64,000 nt of DNA from Tenacibaculum dicentrarchi (GCF_900239345.1 NZ_OESZ01000001.1:372001-436000), one strand, 5' to 3'. Positions 8,003 through 18,033 are shown, numbered from the stretch's first letter. Program-made: numbers and translations. The notes: generated by a model not told the origin, from the letters alone.

Positions 8003-10948
8003 ATGTTTAAAAAATATTCAATAATTATTATTTTTACTTTATTTAGTATGGTGTCATACGCTCAGGTAAAAATAAAAGGTTTGGTTTATGACGAGTATTT
8101 AGAGCCTTTTTATAATGCTAAAATTACTGTGGCAGGTGTAAATACACTGTCTGATGAAGATGGAGTATTTACTTTAAACGTATCTAGAAATTTTCCAATA
8201 AATTTAAGAGTATCTGCTTTTGGTTATCAAACAGAAGAGTTGATACTTACAGGGTTAGATAAATCAATTAATATTATTTTAAAAGAAGCATATCTTTTAG
8301 ATCAAGTAGTTATATCAGCTTCAAGAGTTCCGGAACGAATTATTGAATCTCCTGTAACTATTGAGCGTTTTGGTTTAAGCGATATTAAAAATACCACTTC
8401 AAATTCTTTTTATGATGGTTTAACTAATTTAAAAGGAGTACAGTCACGAGAGGGTGGTTATGGATTTAAATCAGTCAATACAAGAGGTTTTTCGGATTTT
8501 AGTAATTCTAGATTTATCCAAATGATAGATGGTATGGATACTGCAGCACCAGCCTTAAACTTTAGCCCAGGTAATTTATCTGGAGTTTCTGAACTAGATA
8601 TTAATAATGTAGAGATTTTACCAGGAGCTTCTTCTGCATTATATGGAGCTAATGCTTATAATGGGCTTATGTTATTAACAACTAAAAACCCTTTTGATTT
8701 TACAGGTATTAGTGTTTTACTTAAAAGTGGAAATACTTACCAAAAAACATCAGGAAATAATACTTTTTATGATGCTTCTATTCGTATGGCTTATAAATTT
8801 AGTGAATCTTTAGCCGCTAAAGTAAATTTTAATTACCTTACAGCTGAAGAGTGGCACACTAATGACACGAGAAATAAACAAATTGATACCAATAAAATTA
8901 TAGAAGGTAATAGAGATAATACTTTAAATTTTGATGGTGTTAATGTGTATGGTGATGAATTTGATTACAGTACTAAGTTGTTAGATTTAGCTGAATATGA
9001 TGAGGACTACTTTCTTGGTGCTGAATATGATGATTTTGATTTTTCTAAAGATTTTAATCTTAGTAGAACAGGATATTCAGAGAGAGAGTTATTAGGTAAT
9101 AATCAAATAATTAAAAACTTGAAATTTGATGCATCTATACATTACAGACCTTTTAAAGACGAATCGTTAGAATTAATTGTAGCAACAAAAATTTCAACAG
9201 GTAATAGCCTTTTTCAAGGGATTTCAAGATATGCACAGAGAGAATCTTATGTTAATCAATCTAAATTTGAAGTAAAAGGAAGTAACTTTTATGTAAGAGC
9301 TTATTATACATTAAACGATGCTGGTAACTCTTTTGATTTAAATAGAACAGGTAGCATAATGACATCATTATCTGGTGAATATTGGGGCTATGATTATTAC
9401 GAAAATCTACGTAGATCTCTTGATGCTAATAATATAGGATTTCAAGATTTTCAAAAATATCCAGAACTATTAAAACAAGCAAGAGCATATGCTGATTCAT
9501 TTACATTAAAACCTGGCACAACAGCGTTTAATAAAGAATTAGATAGAGTAAAATCAACATTAATTACCAAAGGAGGTAGTCAAATATATGATAAAAGCGC
9601 CTATTCACATGCAGAAGGAAATTATAACTTTAGTTCTTTATTAAATAACTGGGGAGATGTTCAAGTAGGAGGGTCTTTTAGACAATACAATCCGAATTCT
9701 AAAGGAACAATATTTAATGATGCTAAAGAAGCTATTAAGGTAAATGAGTATGGTGTTTATAGTCAAATTCAAAAAAAGTTTTTAGAAAACAGATTAGGAT
9801 TAACAGCATCTTTACGTTATGATAAATCTCAAAATTTTGACGGTAACTATTCTCCTCGTTTAGCTATAAATTATGCTTTAGGAGAGGATAAAAATCATTT
9901 TGTAAGAGCTTCTTACCAAACAGGTTTTAGAAACCCAACAATACAAGAACAGTACTTGATGAACCAACCAGGTAGAAAAATGAATCTAGGAACATCAAAA
10001 GATAATCTAGATAGAATTTCTATCGGTAGAAATTACGATAAATTATACGGTAATAATTATGCTCCTCCATTAGATGGTATTATTTTAGGGAATGATATTA
10101 TTAATAATTCATTACTAACTTCATCAGTATATAAACCTGATGATTATAAAGGTAAAGATTTTATAAAATCAGTATATACTGAAGTAAAGCCAGAAGAAGT
10201 TCAGACAATTGAATTAGGCTATAGAAGTATGTTTGGTATTACAAAAACAAATAATATTAATATAGATGTTAATGCTTTTTATAGTAAACATAAAGATTTT
10301 GTATTTAGACAAGATATAGTAACACCTAAGGTAGGATTAGTTTATCCTTTTGGAAATAGAAAGTTAACAGCAGAGGAATTAGCTGATCCAACTATAAAGG
10401 CAGGTAAAATTGTAGATGGAGTTTTAGTTGCTGATGAATTGGCTTATAATGCACTTTATGATCTAGATGATGATGGTCATTTATTAGCCCAAGAATTTAA
10501 TCTAGTTACTAATAGTAAATCAAAAGTAACTTCTTATGGTTTTGGAATTGGTTTAAACACTAAATTATTAAAAACATTTAATTTTGGATTAAACTATAAC
10601 TTTATAGATTATGAAATTAAAGATAAAGATTTAGGTTTTTTTGAGCCAAATTTTAACACACCAAAACACACAGTAAAAGTTCAGTTAGGTAACAACAATC
10701 TGTTTAATAATTTTGGGTTTAATGTAAATGCAAGATGGCAAGATGAATATAGATGGGTTTCTCAATTTGTAAAAGGAGATATATCAGAAAGAACTGTAAT
10801 TGATGCACAGCTAAACTATCGTATTCCTTCTATGAAATCTAAAATAAAAATTGGAGGAACAAACTTATTTGGTAAAGAGTATTTTGTAGCACCAGGTTCT
10901 GGTCAAATAGGGCAATTATATTATGTTTCTTGGACAATAAATAACTAA
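8003..10948 (+). CDS. TonB-dependent outer-membrane receptor 2 (tandem family)
   Basis: 981 residues, the longest of the family here. Signal peptide to about residue 20 (VSYAQ), CarboxypepD_reg-like domain, VVISASRVPERIIESP segment, plug with NTRGFSDFSNSRF and LPGASSALYGANAYNG, then barrel ending YYVSWTINN. Compared with receptor 1 it has extra acidic loop sequence near residues 330-355 (repeated Asp/Glu/Tyr: EYDEDYF, EYDDFDF) and a longer loop around residues 790-830 with DLDDDGH, which resembles a short calcium-binding turn. These surface loops are where substrate selectivity would differ between copies. Complete gene, preceded by TonB-C copy 3. Confidence 0.93.
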   Translation: MFKKYSIIIIFTLFSMVSYAQVKIKGLVYDEYLEPFYNAKITVAGVNTLSDEDGVFTLNVSRNFPINLRVSAFGYQTEELILTGLDKSINIILKEAYLLDQVVISASRVPERIIESPVTIERFGLSDIKNTTSNSFYDGLTNLKGVQSREGGYGFKSVNTRGFSDFSNSRFIQMIDGMDTAAPALNFSPGNLSGVSELDINNVEILPGASSALYGANAYNGLMLLTTKNPFDFTGISVLLKSGNTYQKTSGNNTFYDASIRMAYKFSESLAAKVNFNYLTAEEWHTNDTRNKQIDTNKIIEGNRDNTLNFDGVNVYGDEFDYSTKLLDLAEYDEDYFLGAEYDDFDFSKDFNLSRTGYSERELLGNNQIIKNLKFDASIHYRPFKDESLELIVATKISTGNSLFQGISRYAQRESYVNQSKFEVKGSNFYVRAYYTLNDAGNSFDLNRTGSIMTSLSGEYWGYDYYENLRRSLDANNIGFQDFQKYPELLKQARAYADSFTLKPGTTAFNKELDRVKSTLITKGGSQIYDKSAYSHAEGNYNFSSLLNNWGDVQVGGSFRQYNPNSKGTIFNDAKEAIKVNEYGVYSQIQKKFLENRLGLTASLRYDKSQNFDGNYSPRLAINYALGEDKNHFVRASYQTGFRNPTIQEQYLMNQPGRKMNLGTSKDNLDRISIGRNYDKLYGNNYAPPLDGIILGNDIINNSLLTSSVYKPDDYKGKDFIKSVYTEVKPEEVQTIELGYRSMFGITKTNNINIDVNAFYSKHKDFVFRQDIVTPKVGLVYPFGNRKLTAEELADPTIKAGKIVDGVLVADELAYNALYDLDDDGHLLAQEFNLVTNSKSKVTSYGFGIGLNTKLLKTFNFGLNYNFIDYEIKDKDLGFFEPNFNTPKHTVKVQLGNNNLFNNFGFNVNARWQDEYRWVSQFVKGDISERTVIDAQLNYRIPSMKSKIKIGGTNLFGKEYFVAPGSGQIGQLYYVSWTINN

Positions 10949-10969
10949 GAACTTTAGCATATATTTTAC

Positions 10970-10997
10970 AAAAACTCGAGCATTGCTCGAGTTTTTT
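10970..10997 (+). terminator. intrinsic terminator after receptor 2
   Basis: Stem AAAACTCGAG (10971-10980) with CTCGAGTTTT (10986-10995), 5-base loop, T-run. Confidence 0.9.
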
Positions 10998-11070
10998 TGT
11001 TTTAAAAAACATTTAATTTTCAGTACTTGTTAAAATTTCATCTGAAAAAAAATATTACAGAAAAATTAAG

Positions 11071-11110
11071 AAATCGAACCTATCAAACTGAACTTATTTC
11101 AGTTTTTCAT
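11071..11110. repeat. second copy of the REP-like repeat (half element)
   Basis: In reverse complement this matches 956-997: the CTGAA-TTATTTCAG core plus the flanking TTGA..GG.TTCGATTT extension. Only one arm is present, and it is inverted relative to the first element. The rest of the gap 10998-11339 holds an 11-bp inverted pair (TTAGACAACTA at 11167-11177 and its complement at 11262-11272) and no promoter box that I can recognise. Confidence 0.6.
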
Positions 11111-11339
11111 TCTAATTTCCCACAGTGCTTAGCTGTCTAGCTTTTTCAAGAATAACTTTGTAGATTTTAGACAACTAATTCTTTATTTAAAAAGAATCTA
11201 TTTTACCTTTATAAAAGTGTGTTTTTAGTGTTTTTGTTATTCTATTTAACTGATTAACTTATAGTTGTCTAACCTTTCCTTCACACATTTATTTTCCTTC
11301 CCCTCAGGAAAAATTATTTAATAATATAATTTTTTTGAT

Positions 11340-12074
11340 ATGATGAAAAAAATAGTGTTTGTTATGTTGTTACTTTTATTAAACTCAGTAGCAATTGCCC
11401 AAAAAGTTTGTGAATCTGCAGATAAAACTGCTGAGATTGATTTAAATACTATTAGTGTTACAAAATGTACTATTAAAGAGCCTAAAAATAAGAGGAGTAA
11501 GAAATCTAGGCTTATTTCTGTAACAATATCTGTAAATAAAAGGCATTTAAAAAAACGAAAAACTTTAAAAAAACAAGAAGTCGCAAGTCTTGGGGGTATA
11601 AATACTGTTGAAGTTGGCGAAATAGTTAAGAACTCTGAAATTAAAGGTGCAGTCGTACTAAAAAACAATATTGAAAATCTTAAAAATAAATTATCAAAAG
11701 AAGAAGTTCGAAAGGCTTTAAAATTTACAGCTGTAGATAAAATACCCGTTTTCAAAGCTTGTGAAAAAACAAAGAAATCAGAAACTTCAGATTGTTTTAA
11801 TACCGAAATGATGCGTCATATTTCTAAACATTTTAGCTATCCACTAGAAGCGATTAAACGTGGTGTTAAAGGCGAAGTTTGGGTTCGGTTTATTATTGAT
11901 AAAACAGGTTATGTTAAAAATATTAAAACACTAGGCTCTGATGGTGCTACAATATTAGATAACGAAGCGGTTCGTGTAGTTGCTATGCTACCTAAATTTA
12001 AACCCGCTAAAAAAGATGGAAATTATACGACTGTAAAGTATGGTTTTCCAATTAATTTTTCACTAGAAGAGTAG
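11340..12074 (+). CDS. secreted TonB-C domain protein (array copy 4)
   Basis: 244 residues; signal peptide ending near AIAQ, mature start KVCESA, VTKCTIKE, basic VNKRHLKKR block, LKNNIENLKNKLSKEE, then the TonB domain (IPVFKAC, DCFNTEM, HFSYP, VRFIIDKTG). It is intact although its receptor partner (33 bases downstream) is frameshifted. All four cysteines of the family are present. Two ATG codons overlap at the start (11340 ATGATG); either could be used. Confidence 0.88.
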   Translation: MMKKIVFVMLLLLLNSVAIAQKVCESADKTAEIDLNTISVTKCTIKEPKNKRSKKSRLISVTISVNKRHLKKRKTLKKQEVASLGGINTVEVGEIVKNSEIKGAVVLKNNIENLKNKLSKEEVRKALKFTAVDKIPVFKACEKTKKSETSDCFNTEMMRHISKHFSYPLEAIKRGVKGEVWVRFIIDKTGYVKNIKTLGSDGATILDNEAVRVVAMLPKFKPAKKDGNYTTVKYGFPINFSLEE

Positions 12075-12107
12075 AAGTAAAAAAAAATATTTAAAAGAAA
12101 TTTTACG

Positions 12108-14967
12108 ATGTTAAAAAAACAATTAATAGGGATGTTTTTTATTTTTTGTAGCGTAATTACATACGCACAAATAGAAATAAAAGGAGAGGTTTACGATGAG
12201 TATCTAGAGCCTTTTTATAATGCTAAAATCACTATAAAAACAGAAAGTACTACTACTACTTTTACAGATGGTAAGTTTACCTTGAAAACCTTGCGAAAAT
12301 TACCGGTAACGCTAATAATTTCTGCTTTTGGTTATCAAACAGAAAAACGGATTATCAGAAGTTTAGGTTCGCCAATAAATATCATATTAAAAGAAAGCTT
12401 ATTACTAGATCAAATTGTTATTTCAGCATCTAGGGTTTCTGAAAAAATTATTGAATCGCCAGTAACAATTGAAAGATTTGGTTTAACAGAGGTTAAAAAT
12501 ACATCCGCTAATTCTTTTTATAATGGCTTAGCAAATTTAAAAGGAGTAGAATCTAGAGAAGGAGGTTATGGGTTTCAATCTATAAATACAAGAGGTTTTT
12601 CGGATTTTAGCAACTCTCGATTCGTCCAAATGATTGACGGTATGGATACCGCAGCACAGGCATTAAGTTTTAGTACAGGGAATTTTTCAGGGGTTTCAGA
12701 ATTAGACATCCTTAGTGTTGAAATTTTACCAGGAGCATCTTCTGCATTATATGGAGCTAATGCTTATAACGGTTTGATGTTAATGAACACCAAGAATCCA
12801 TTTGATTATACAGGAATTAGTAGCTTATTTAAAACAGGATATACTAGCCAAAAAGAAGGTGGAAATAATCCTTTTTATGACGCCTCTATACGAATGGCGT
12901 ATAAATTTAATGACTATTTTGCTGCAAAAGTAAATTTTTCTTATTATGAAGCTGAAGAGTGGCATGCCAATGATTTAAGAAATAAGGAAATTATTAGTCA
13001 TGAAATAATTCCTGGAGATATCAGTTCAACAGTTAATTATGATGGTGTTAATACCTATGGAGATGAGACTTTTTTTGATTTGAGTCAATGGAATGGTTAT
13101 TTACAATATGATATGCCTGATAGTGCCGAAATACCTTATGGAACATATTTAAGAAGAACAGGTTATAGTGAAAGCGAGCTTTTAAAAGATGATTTTAAAA
13201 CCAATAATACCCGATTTTCAGGAGCATTACACTTTAGACCTTTTAAAGATGAGCGTTTAGAAATTGAATTATCTTCTAGGTTTTCTTTAAGAGATAACCT
13301 TTTTCAAGGTACAAGTAGATTTGTACAGCGTAATTATTTTACAGAACAACATAAAATAGAAGTTAAAGGGAACGATTTTTATGTTAGAGGATACTATACC
13401 GGAAATGACTCTGGTAATTCATACGATTTAACAAAAACTGGAATTGAGCTTAATCGTTATCCTGATACTTTTTATTATTGGGAACTTGAGTATTATAACA
13501 AACATTATCTTGAAGGAAAAACAATAGCTAATACTAGAGCCTTAATAGATTTACATAGGTTAAAATCAAATACCAAATTATTTAATAAAGAGTTTAATAA
13601 AATTACATCAACATTAATTTCACAAGGTGGTAGTGCTTTATATGAAAAAAGTCATTATAAGCATTTAGATGGTAACTATAATTTTAAACGATTATTGAAT
13701 AACTGGGCTGATATTCAAGTAGGAGGTTCTTACAGAAAATATAATCCGAACACTTTTTAATGATGCTTTTGAAAAGATAGAAATAGAAGAATATGGTTTT
13801 TATTCTCAAATTCAGAAAAAACTATTTAATGAGAGATTAAAAGTAACAACATCACTTCGTTATGATAAAGCAACTAATTTTGATGGAAATTATTCACCAA
13901 AAATAGCCTTGAATTATGTTTTAGGTACTGATAAAAATCATGTGTTAAGAGCTTCTTATCAAACAGGTTTTAGAAACCCAACAGTTCAAGAACAATATAT
14001 GTTTTTAAATCCATCAATTAAAACAACAATAGGAACTGTTAAGGCTAACTTAGATAGAATATCTTCTGAAAACTACACGCCAGTTTTTGACCCTACTTTA
14101 AATGACTACCAGACAAGAGTCGTAACTGGACAAGAAATACTAAATAATTCTGTATTAACTAGCACTGCGTTTAAAGCTGACGGTGATTATTCGAAGGCAA
14201 TTAAATCTGATTATGGAGAGGTTCTTCCAGAGGTAGTTAAAACACTTGAATTAGGGTATAGAAGTATGTTTCGTTTAAATAATAACACCAATTTCGATAT
14301 CGATATTAACGGGTATTATAGTAAGCATGATAATTTTGTTTTTACACAAGATATAACAACCCCTAGCTTAGGAAAAGTATATCCTTTCGGAAATAAAAAA
14401 TTAACTCAAGAAGAAATAGAAGCTCTTAATTACACTCCTATTATAAACGACCAAGGTGTTGTGGTTTATGACGAAATGGCTTTTATTTCTATAGCACAAG
14501 GGTTTTGTGAAGATTTTAGTATTATAACCAATAGTAAATCTAATGTTGATTCTTATGGTTTTGCTTTAGGGATGCATACTAAATTATTCAAAAATTTTGA
14601 TTTTGGAGTAAACTATAATTTTAATGATTATGAGTTTGAAGATAAAGATAACGGACAATTTGAACCTAATTTTAATACACCAAAACATGCTGTAAAATTG
14701 CAGTTTGGAAATAGTAAACTTTTCAGAAATGTAGGGTTTAATATTAATGCTAGATGGTCGGATAAATATAAGTGGGTTTCGAAATTCGTAAAAGGTAATG
14801 TAGACGCAAGAACTGTGCTTGATGCACAATTAAACTACTTTATTCCCTCTATGAAATCGAGAATTAAAGTTGGAGGAACAAACTTATTCGGTAAAGAATA
14901 CTATGTTGCACCAGGATCTGGTCAAATAGGGCAGTTATATTATATTTCTTGGACAATAAACAACTAA
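12108..14967 (+). pseudogene. TonB-dependent receptor 3 (tandem family), frameshifted
   Basis: Reading frame 1 runs 12108-13760 (signal peptide, CarboxypepD_reg-like domain, plug with NTRGFSDFSNSRF, half the barrel) and stops at YNPNTF. The sequence continues in another frame from about 13750 (TLFNDAFEKIEIEEYGFYSQIQKK) to 14967, ending YYISWTINN, exactly as in receptor 2. Alignment to receptors 1 and 2 shows 11 bases missing at about 13750, corresponding to TTC-AAAAGG-AA in copy 1; the deletion lies between two GAA triplets, as expected for replication slippage. Without it the product would be about 950 residues. No other stop or frameshift is visible, so the break is recent or a phase-variable or sequencing event. 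As written, the truncated product lacks half its barrel and should not be functional. Confidence 0.9.
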
Positions 14968-14991
14968 GAATTTTATATATTTTAAACACAT

Positions 14992-15025
14992 AAAAAAACC
15001 TGAACAATATTTGTTCAGGTTTTTT
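14992..15025. terminator. bidirectional terminator between receptor 3 and purF
   Basis: Stem AAAAAACCTGAACAA with TTGTTCAGGTTTTTT around a 3-base loop; A-run and T-run on the two sides serve both convergent genes. Confidence 0.88.
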
Positions 15026-15079
15026 GGTTATACAGGTTTTATTACGCAATGCATTGCATTTCTACTTTTATTTTTTTAC

Positions 15080-16978
15080 TTAGTAAGCTCTTTCGTCATT
15101 TCCTTCATAGAAGTTAATAAACGCTTGGTTTACCACTCTGTTTCCACCATCGGTAGGATAATCACCTGTAAAATACCAATCACCTAAATTATCAGGGCAG
15201 GCTTTATGCAAACTTTCAACATTTTGGAAAATTACTTCAATTTTAGAAGAAATATTCGTAGTTTTTAACATTTGAGCAATTTTAGCAGAAATTTGTTCAT
15301 CAGTAAAAGGAGCATACACTTCTTTTACATAATTTACAACATCTTTATCTTGGCTAACCTGTTGCTTTTTACATTTGGCATATACGCTATCAATAATACC
15401 ATACTGATCGGTTTCTTTTAATAATTCTAAAGCAGCTTTAAAGGCGATAAAATCATTAATTTTTGCCATATCAATACCGTAACAATCAGGGTAACGAATT
15501 TGAGGAGCCGAAGAAACAACTACAATTTTCTTAGGGTTTAATCTATCTAATATTTTAATGATACTTTTCTTTAAAGTCGTACCACGAACAATACTATCGT
15601 CAATAATTACCAAGTTATCGGTAGGTTTTACAACGCCATAAGTAACATCGTAAACATGGGCTACTAAGTCGTTTCTACTACTATCGTCAGTAATAAAAGT
15701 TCTTAATTTTGCATCTTTAATAGCTATTTTTTCAAAACGAGGTCTTTTAGAAAGAATATCGGTTACTTTTTCTTTCGATAATTTTCCGCCACCTGCTAAA
15801 ATAGCTGCTGTTTTTTGCTGATTTAACACATCTTCGGCAGCTTCCATCATTCCAAAAAATGAAGTTTCTGCGGTGTTAGGAATGTATGAGAAAACAGCAT
15901 TTTCAATATCGTTATCAATCGATTTTAAAACCTCAGGGAATACAAATTTCCCTAAGTTTTTACGTTCGGTATAAATATCGGCATCGCTTCCTCTTGAAAA
16001 ATAAATACGCTCAAAAGAACAGGCTTTTTTAACACGTTGTTCTAAAACAGGTGCCATAGAAGTTTTACCATTTTTTTTAATGATTAAGGCATGACCTCTA
16101 TCAATTTCTTTGATTTCGTTAATATCAACATTAAATACCGTTTGAATTGCAGGACGCTCTGAGGCTACCACTACAACTTCATCATCTTGATAATAAAATG
16201 CAGGACGAATTGCCGATGGATCTCTTAAAACAAAGGCATCACCATGTCCTAATAAACCAGCCATAGCGTAACCACCATCCCAGTTTTTTGCTGAACGCTG
16301 TAAAATTCGTTGGATATCTAAATTTTTTTCAATAAAAGGAGAGGCATCTTTTTTACTAAATCCAGCTTCTTTTGCTTTTAGGTATAAGTTAGTAACTTCA
16401 GCTTCTAAGAAATGACCTATTTTTTCCATTACGGTAACGGTATCGGTAGCTTCTTTTGGGTGTTGTCCTAAATCAATTAAATCATTTAAGAGTTGTTTTG
16501 AGTTGGTCATGTTAAAGTTACCAGCAACAAGTAAGCTTTGGTGTCTCCAGTTACGTTGACGTAAAAAAGGGTGTACATTTTCGATAGAATTCCCTCCAAA
16601 AGTACCATAACGAAGATGTCCTAAAAACAAGTTACCTAAGTAAGGAACATTATTTTGTTGCCATTGGGTATCGTTTGCTTTTTCAATATTTTCTTCAAAA
16701 ACACCGTTAATACGGTTGTTAATTTTTCCGAAAATATCTTTAATTGGTTGCGGTTGATTAGAACGAATTCTGCTAATATACCTGGTTCCTGGTGCTACAT
16801 CAAATTTAATACTAGCAAAACCTGCACCATCTTGCCCACGATTGTGCTGTTTTTCCATTAATAAATACATTTTATTGACCCCGTATAAAGCGGTTCCGTA
16901 CTTATCTTTATAATATTGTAATGGTTTTAATAATCTAACCATTGCAATACCACATTCATGTTTAATAGCGTCACTCAT
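15080..16978 (-). CDS. purF: amidophosphoribosyltransferase-type protein, long form
   Basis: 632 residues; the family catalyses the first step of purine synthesis (PRPP + glutamine to phosphoribosylamine). Visible: class II glutamine amidotransferase domain beginning HECGIAM with the presumed nucleophile Cys9, preceded by an eight-residue leader that would have to be removed to free it; GHLRYGT and related amidotransferase motifs; C-terminal phosphoribosyltransferase domain with the PRPP loop VIIDDSIVRGTT (about residues 460-471). Classical PurF is around 500 residues; the extra 120 or so at the C-terminus are typical of a Bacteroidota long form, from memory. I use the symbol provisionally because some genomes carry both a short and a long paralogue. 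It follows the PfkB gene but a terminator lies between. Confidence 0.85.
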   Translation of the reverse strand: MSDAIKHECGIAMVRLLKPLQYYKDKYGTALYGVNKMYLLMEKQHNRGQDGAGFASIKFDVAPGTRYISRIRSNQPQPIKDIFGKINNRINGVFEENIEKANDTQWQQNNVPYLGNLFLGHLRYGTFGGNSIENVHPFLRQRNWRHQSLLVAGNFNMTNSKQLLNDLIDLGQHPKEATDTVTVMEKIGHFLEAEVTNLYLKAKEAGFSKKDASPFIEKNLDIQRILQRSAKNWDGGYAMAGLLGHGDAFVLRDPSAIRPAFYYQDDEVVVVASERPAIQTVFNVDINEIKEIDRGHALIIKKNGKTSMAPVLEQRVKKACSFERIYFSRGSDADIYTERKNLGKFVFPEVLKSIDNDIENAVFSYIPNTAETSFFGMMEAAEDVLNQQKTAAILAGGGKLSKEKVTDILSKRPRFEKIAIKDAKLRTFITDDSSRNDLVAHVYDVTYGVVKPTDNLVIIDDSIVRGTTLKKSIIKILDRLNPKKIVVVSSAPQIRYPDCYGIDMAKINDFIAFKAALELLKETDQYGIIDSVYAKCKKQQVSQDKDVVNYVKEVYAPFTDEQISAKIAQMLKTTNISSKIEVIFQNVESLHKACPDNLGDWYFTGDYPTDGGNRVVNQAFINFYEGNDERAY

Positions 16979-17024
16979 TTTGAAAAAATATTTAATAGTG
17001 TGTTGTTGTTGTTGTGTACTATAA

Positions 17025-17054
17025 AAAAATCCGCAGCAAAAAGCGCGGATTTTT
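17025..17054 (-). terminator. terminator after the PfkB kinase gene
   Basis: Stem AAAAATCCGC (17025-17034) with GCGGATTTTT (17045-17054). On the minus strand it follows the kinase stop codon directly and precedes the purF start. Confidence 0.75.
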
Positions 17055-17057
17055 AAT

Positions 17058-17984
17058 TTATGATAAATCTATATCAAATTGTGTTAATTCTTTAAAAGCT
17101 TGTAAGCGTGTTAGCACTTCTTCTTTTGTAAGATTTTCCATTCGTTGTGTTCCAAATTTTTCAACACAAAAGGACGCTAAATTAGAACCGTAGATAATTC
17201 CGTTTTTCATGTTGTCAAACGAAATGTCTTCAGTTTTTGCTAAATATCCACAAAAACCTCCTGCAAAAGTATCACCTGCTCCTGTTGGATCAAATACTTC
17301 GGCTAGCGGTAATGCTGGGGCAAAGAACATTTTTCCTTCACTAAATAATAAAGCTCCGTGTTCTCCTTTTTTAATGATTACATATTTAGGACCCATTTCA
17401 TGAATTTTCTTCGCAGCATTTACTAACGAATATTCTCCACTTAATTGACGCGCCTCTTCGTCATTAATAGTAACAACATCTACACGTTTTAAAACGGTGT
17501 GTAAATCATCTAAAGCGATATCCATCCAAAAGTTCATCGTATCTAATACTACTAATTTTGGTTTTTCGGTCATCTGATCTAAAACAGATGCTTGTGTTAA
17601 GGGGTGTAAGTTTCCTAACATTACAATACCTGCATTTTTAAATGCTTCAGGCACTACAGGGGTAAAATGTTCTAATACATTTAATTCTGTAATTAAGGTA
17701 TCGCGTGAATTCATATCGTTATGATATTTACCGCTCCAAAAAAAAGTTTTACCTTCTTTTACAACTTCAATACCATCGGTATTAATTTCTTTACTGTTCA
17801 TCATATCTAAATATGATTGAGGGAAATCTCCTCCAACAACAGAAACAACTCCGGTTTTAACTCCAAAATTAGAAGCTGCCAAACCTACGTAAGTTCCTGA
17901 ACCTCCTAATATTTTATCTGTTTTACCAAAAGGTGTTTCAATAGCATCAAATGCTACGGTACCAACTGCTAATAATTTGCTCAT
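17058..17984 (-). CDS. PfkB-family carbohydrate/nucleoside kinase
   Basis: 308 residues with the ribokinase fold: N-terminal Gly-Gly substrate signature (ILGGSGTYVGLAA, about residues 25-37) and the C-terminal ATP/anion-hole signature DPTGAGDTFAGG (about 235-246) with the catalytic Asp in GAGD. The family phosphorylates sugars or nucleosides such as ribose, fructose or adenosine. The position upstream of purF suggests a nucleoside or ribose-related substrate (inference); specificity cannot be read from sequence alone. Transcribed from the minus-strand promoter at 18034-18041. Confidence 0.9.
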   Translation of the reverse strand: MSKLLAVGTVAFDAIETPFGKTDKILGGSGTYVGLAASNFGVKTGVVSVVGGDFPQSYLDMMNSKEINTDGIEVVKEGKTFFWSGKYHNDMNSRDTLITELNVLEHFTPVVPEAFKNAGIVMLGNLHPLTQASVLDQMTEKPKLVVLDTMNFWMDIALDDLHTVLKRVDVVTINDEEARQLSGEYSLVNAAKKIHEMGPKYVIIKKGEHGALLFSEGKMFFAPALPLAEVFDPTGAGDTFAGGFCGYLAKTEDISFDNMKNGIIYGSNLASFCVEKFGTQRMENLTKEEVLTRLQAFKELTQFDIDLS

Positions 17985-18001
17985 TTCTTATTTTTTTACT
18001 G

Positions 18002-18009
18002 TAATTTTG
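18002..18009 (+). promoter_or_regulatory. -7 promoter box (TAATTTTG) for the SufE operon
   Basis: Exact TAnnTTTG match, followed by CACTTT, 43 bases before the ATG at 18052. It lies upstream of, and overlaps in footprint with, the opposite promoter at 18034-18041. Confidence 0.65.
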
Positions 18010-18033
18010 CACTTTTAACAAAGTGTCACAGTG

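Noticed and set aside
4139..14967. SusC/SusD polysaccharide utilisation locus
   Set aside because: No SusD-like lipoprotein, no glycoside hydrolase, sulfatase or hybrid two-component regulator is near the receptors, so a PUL label is not supported.
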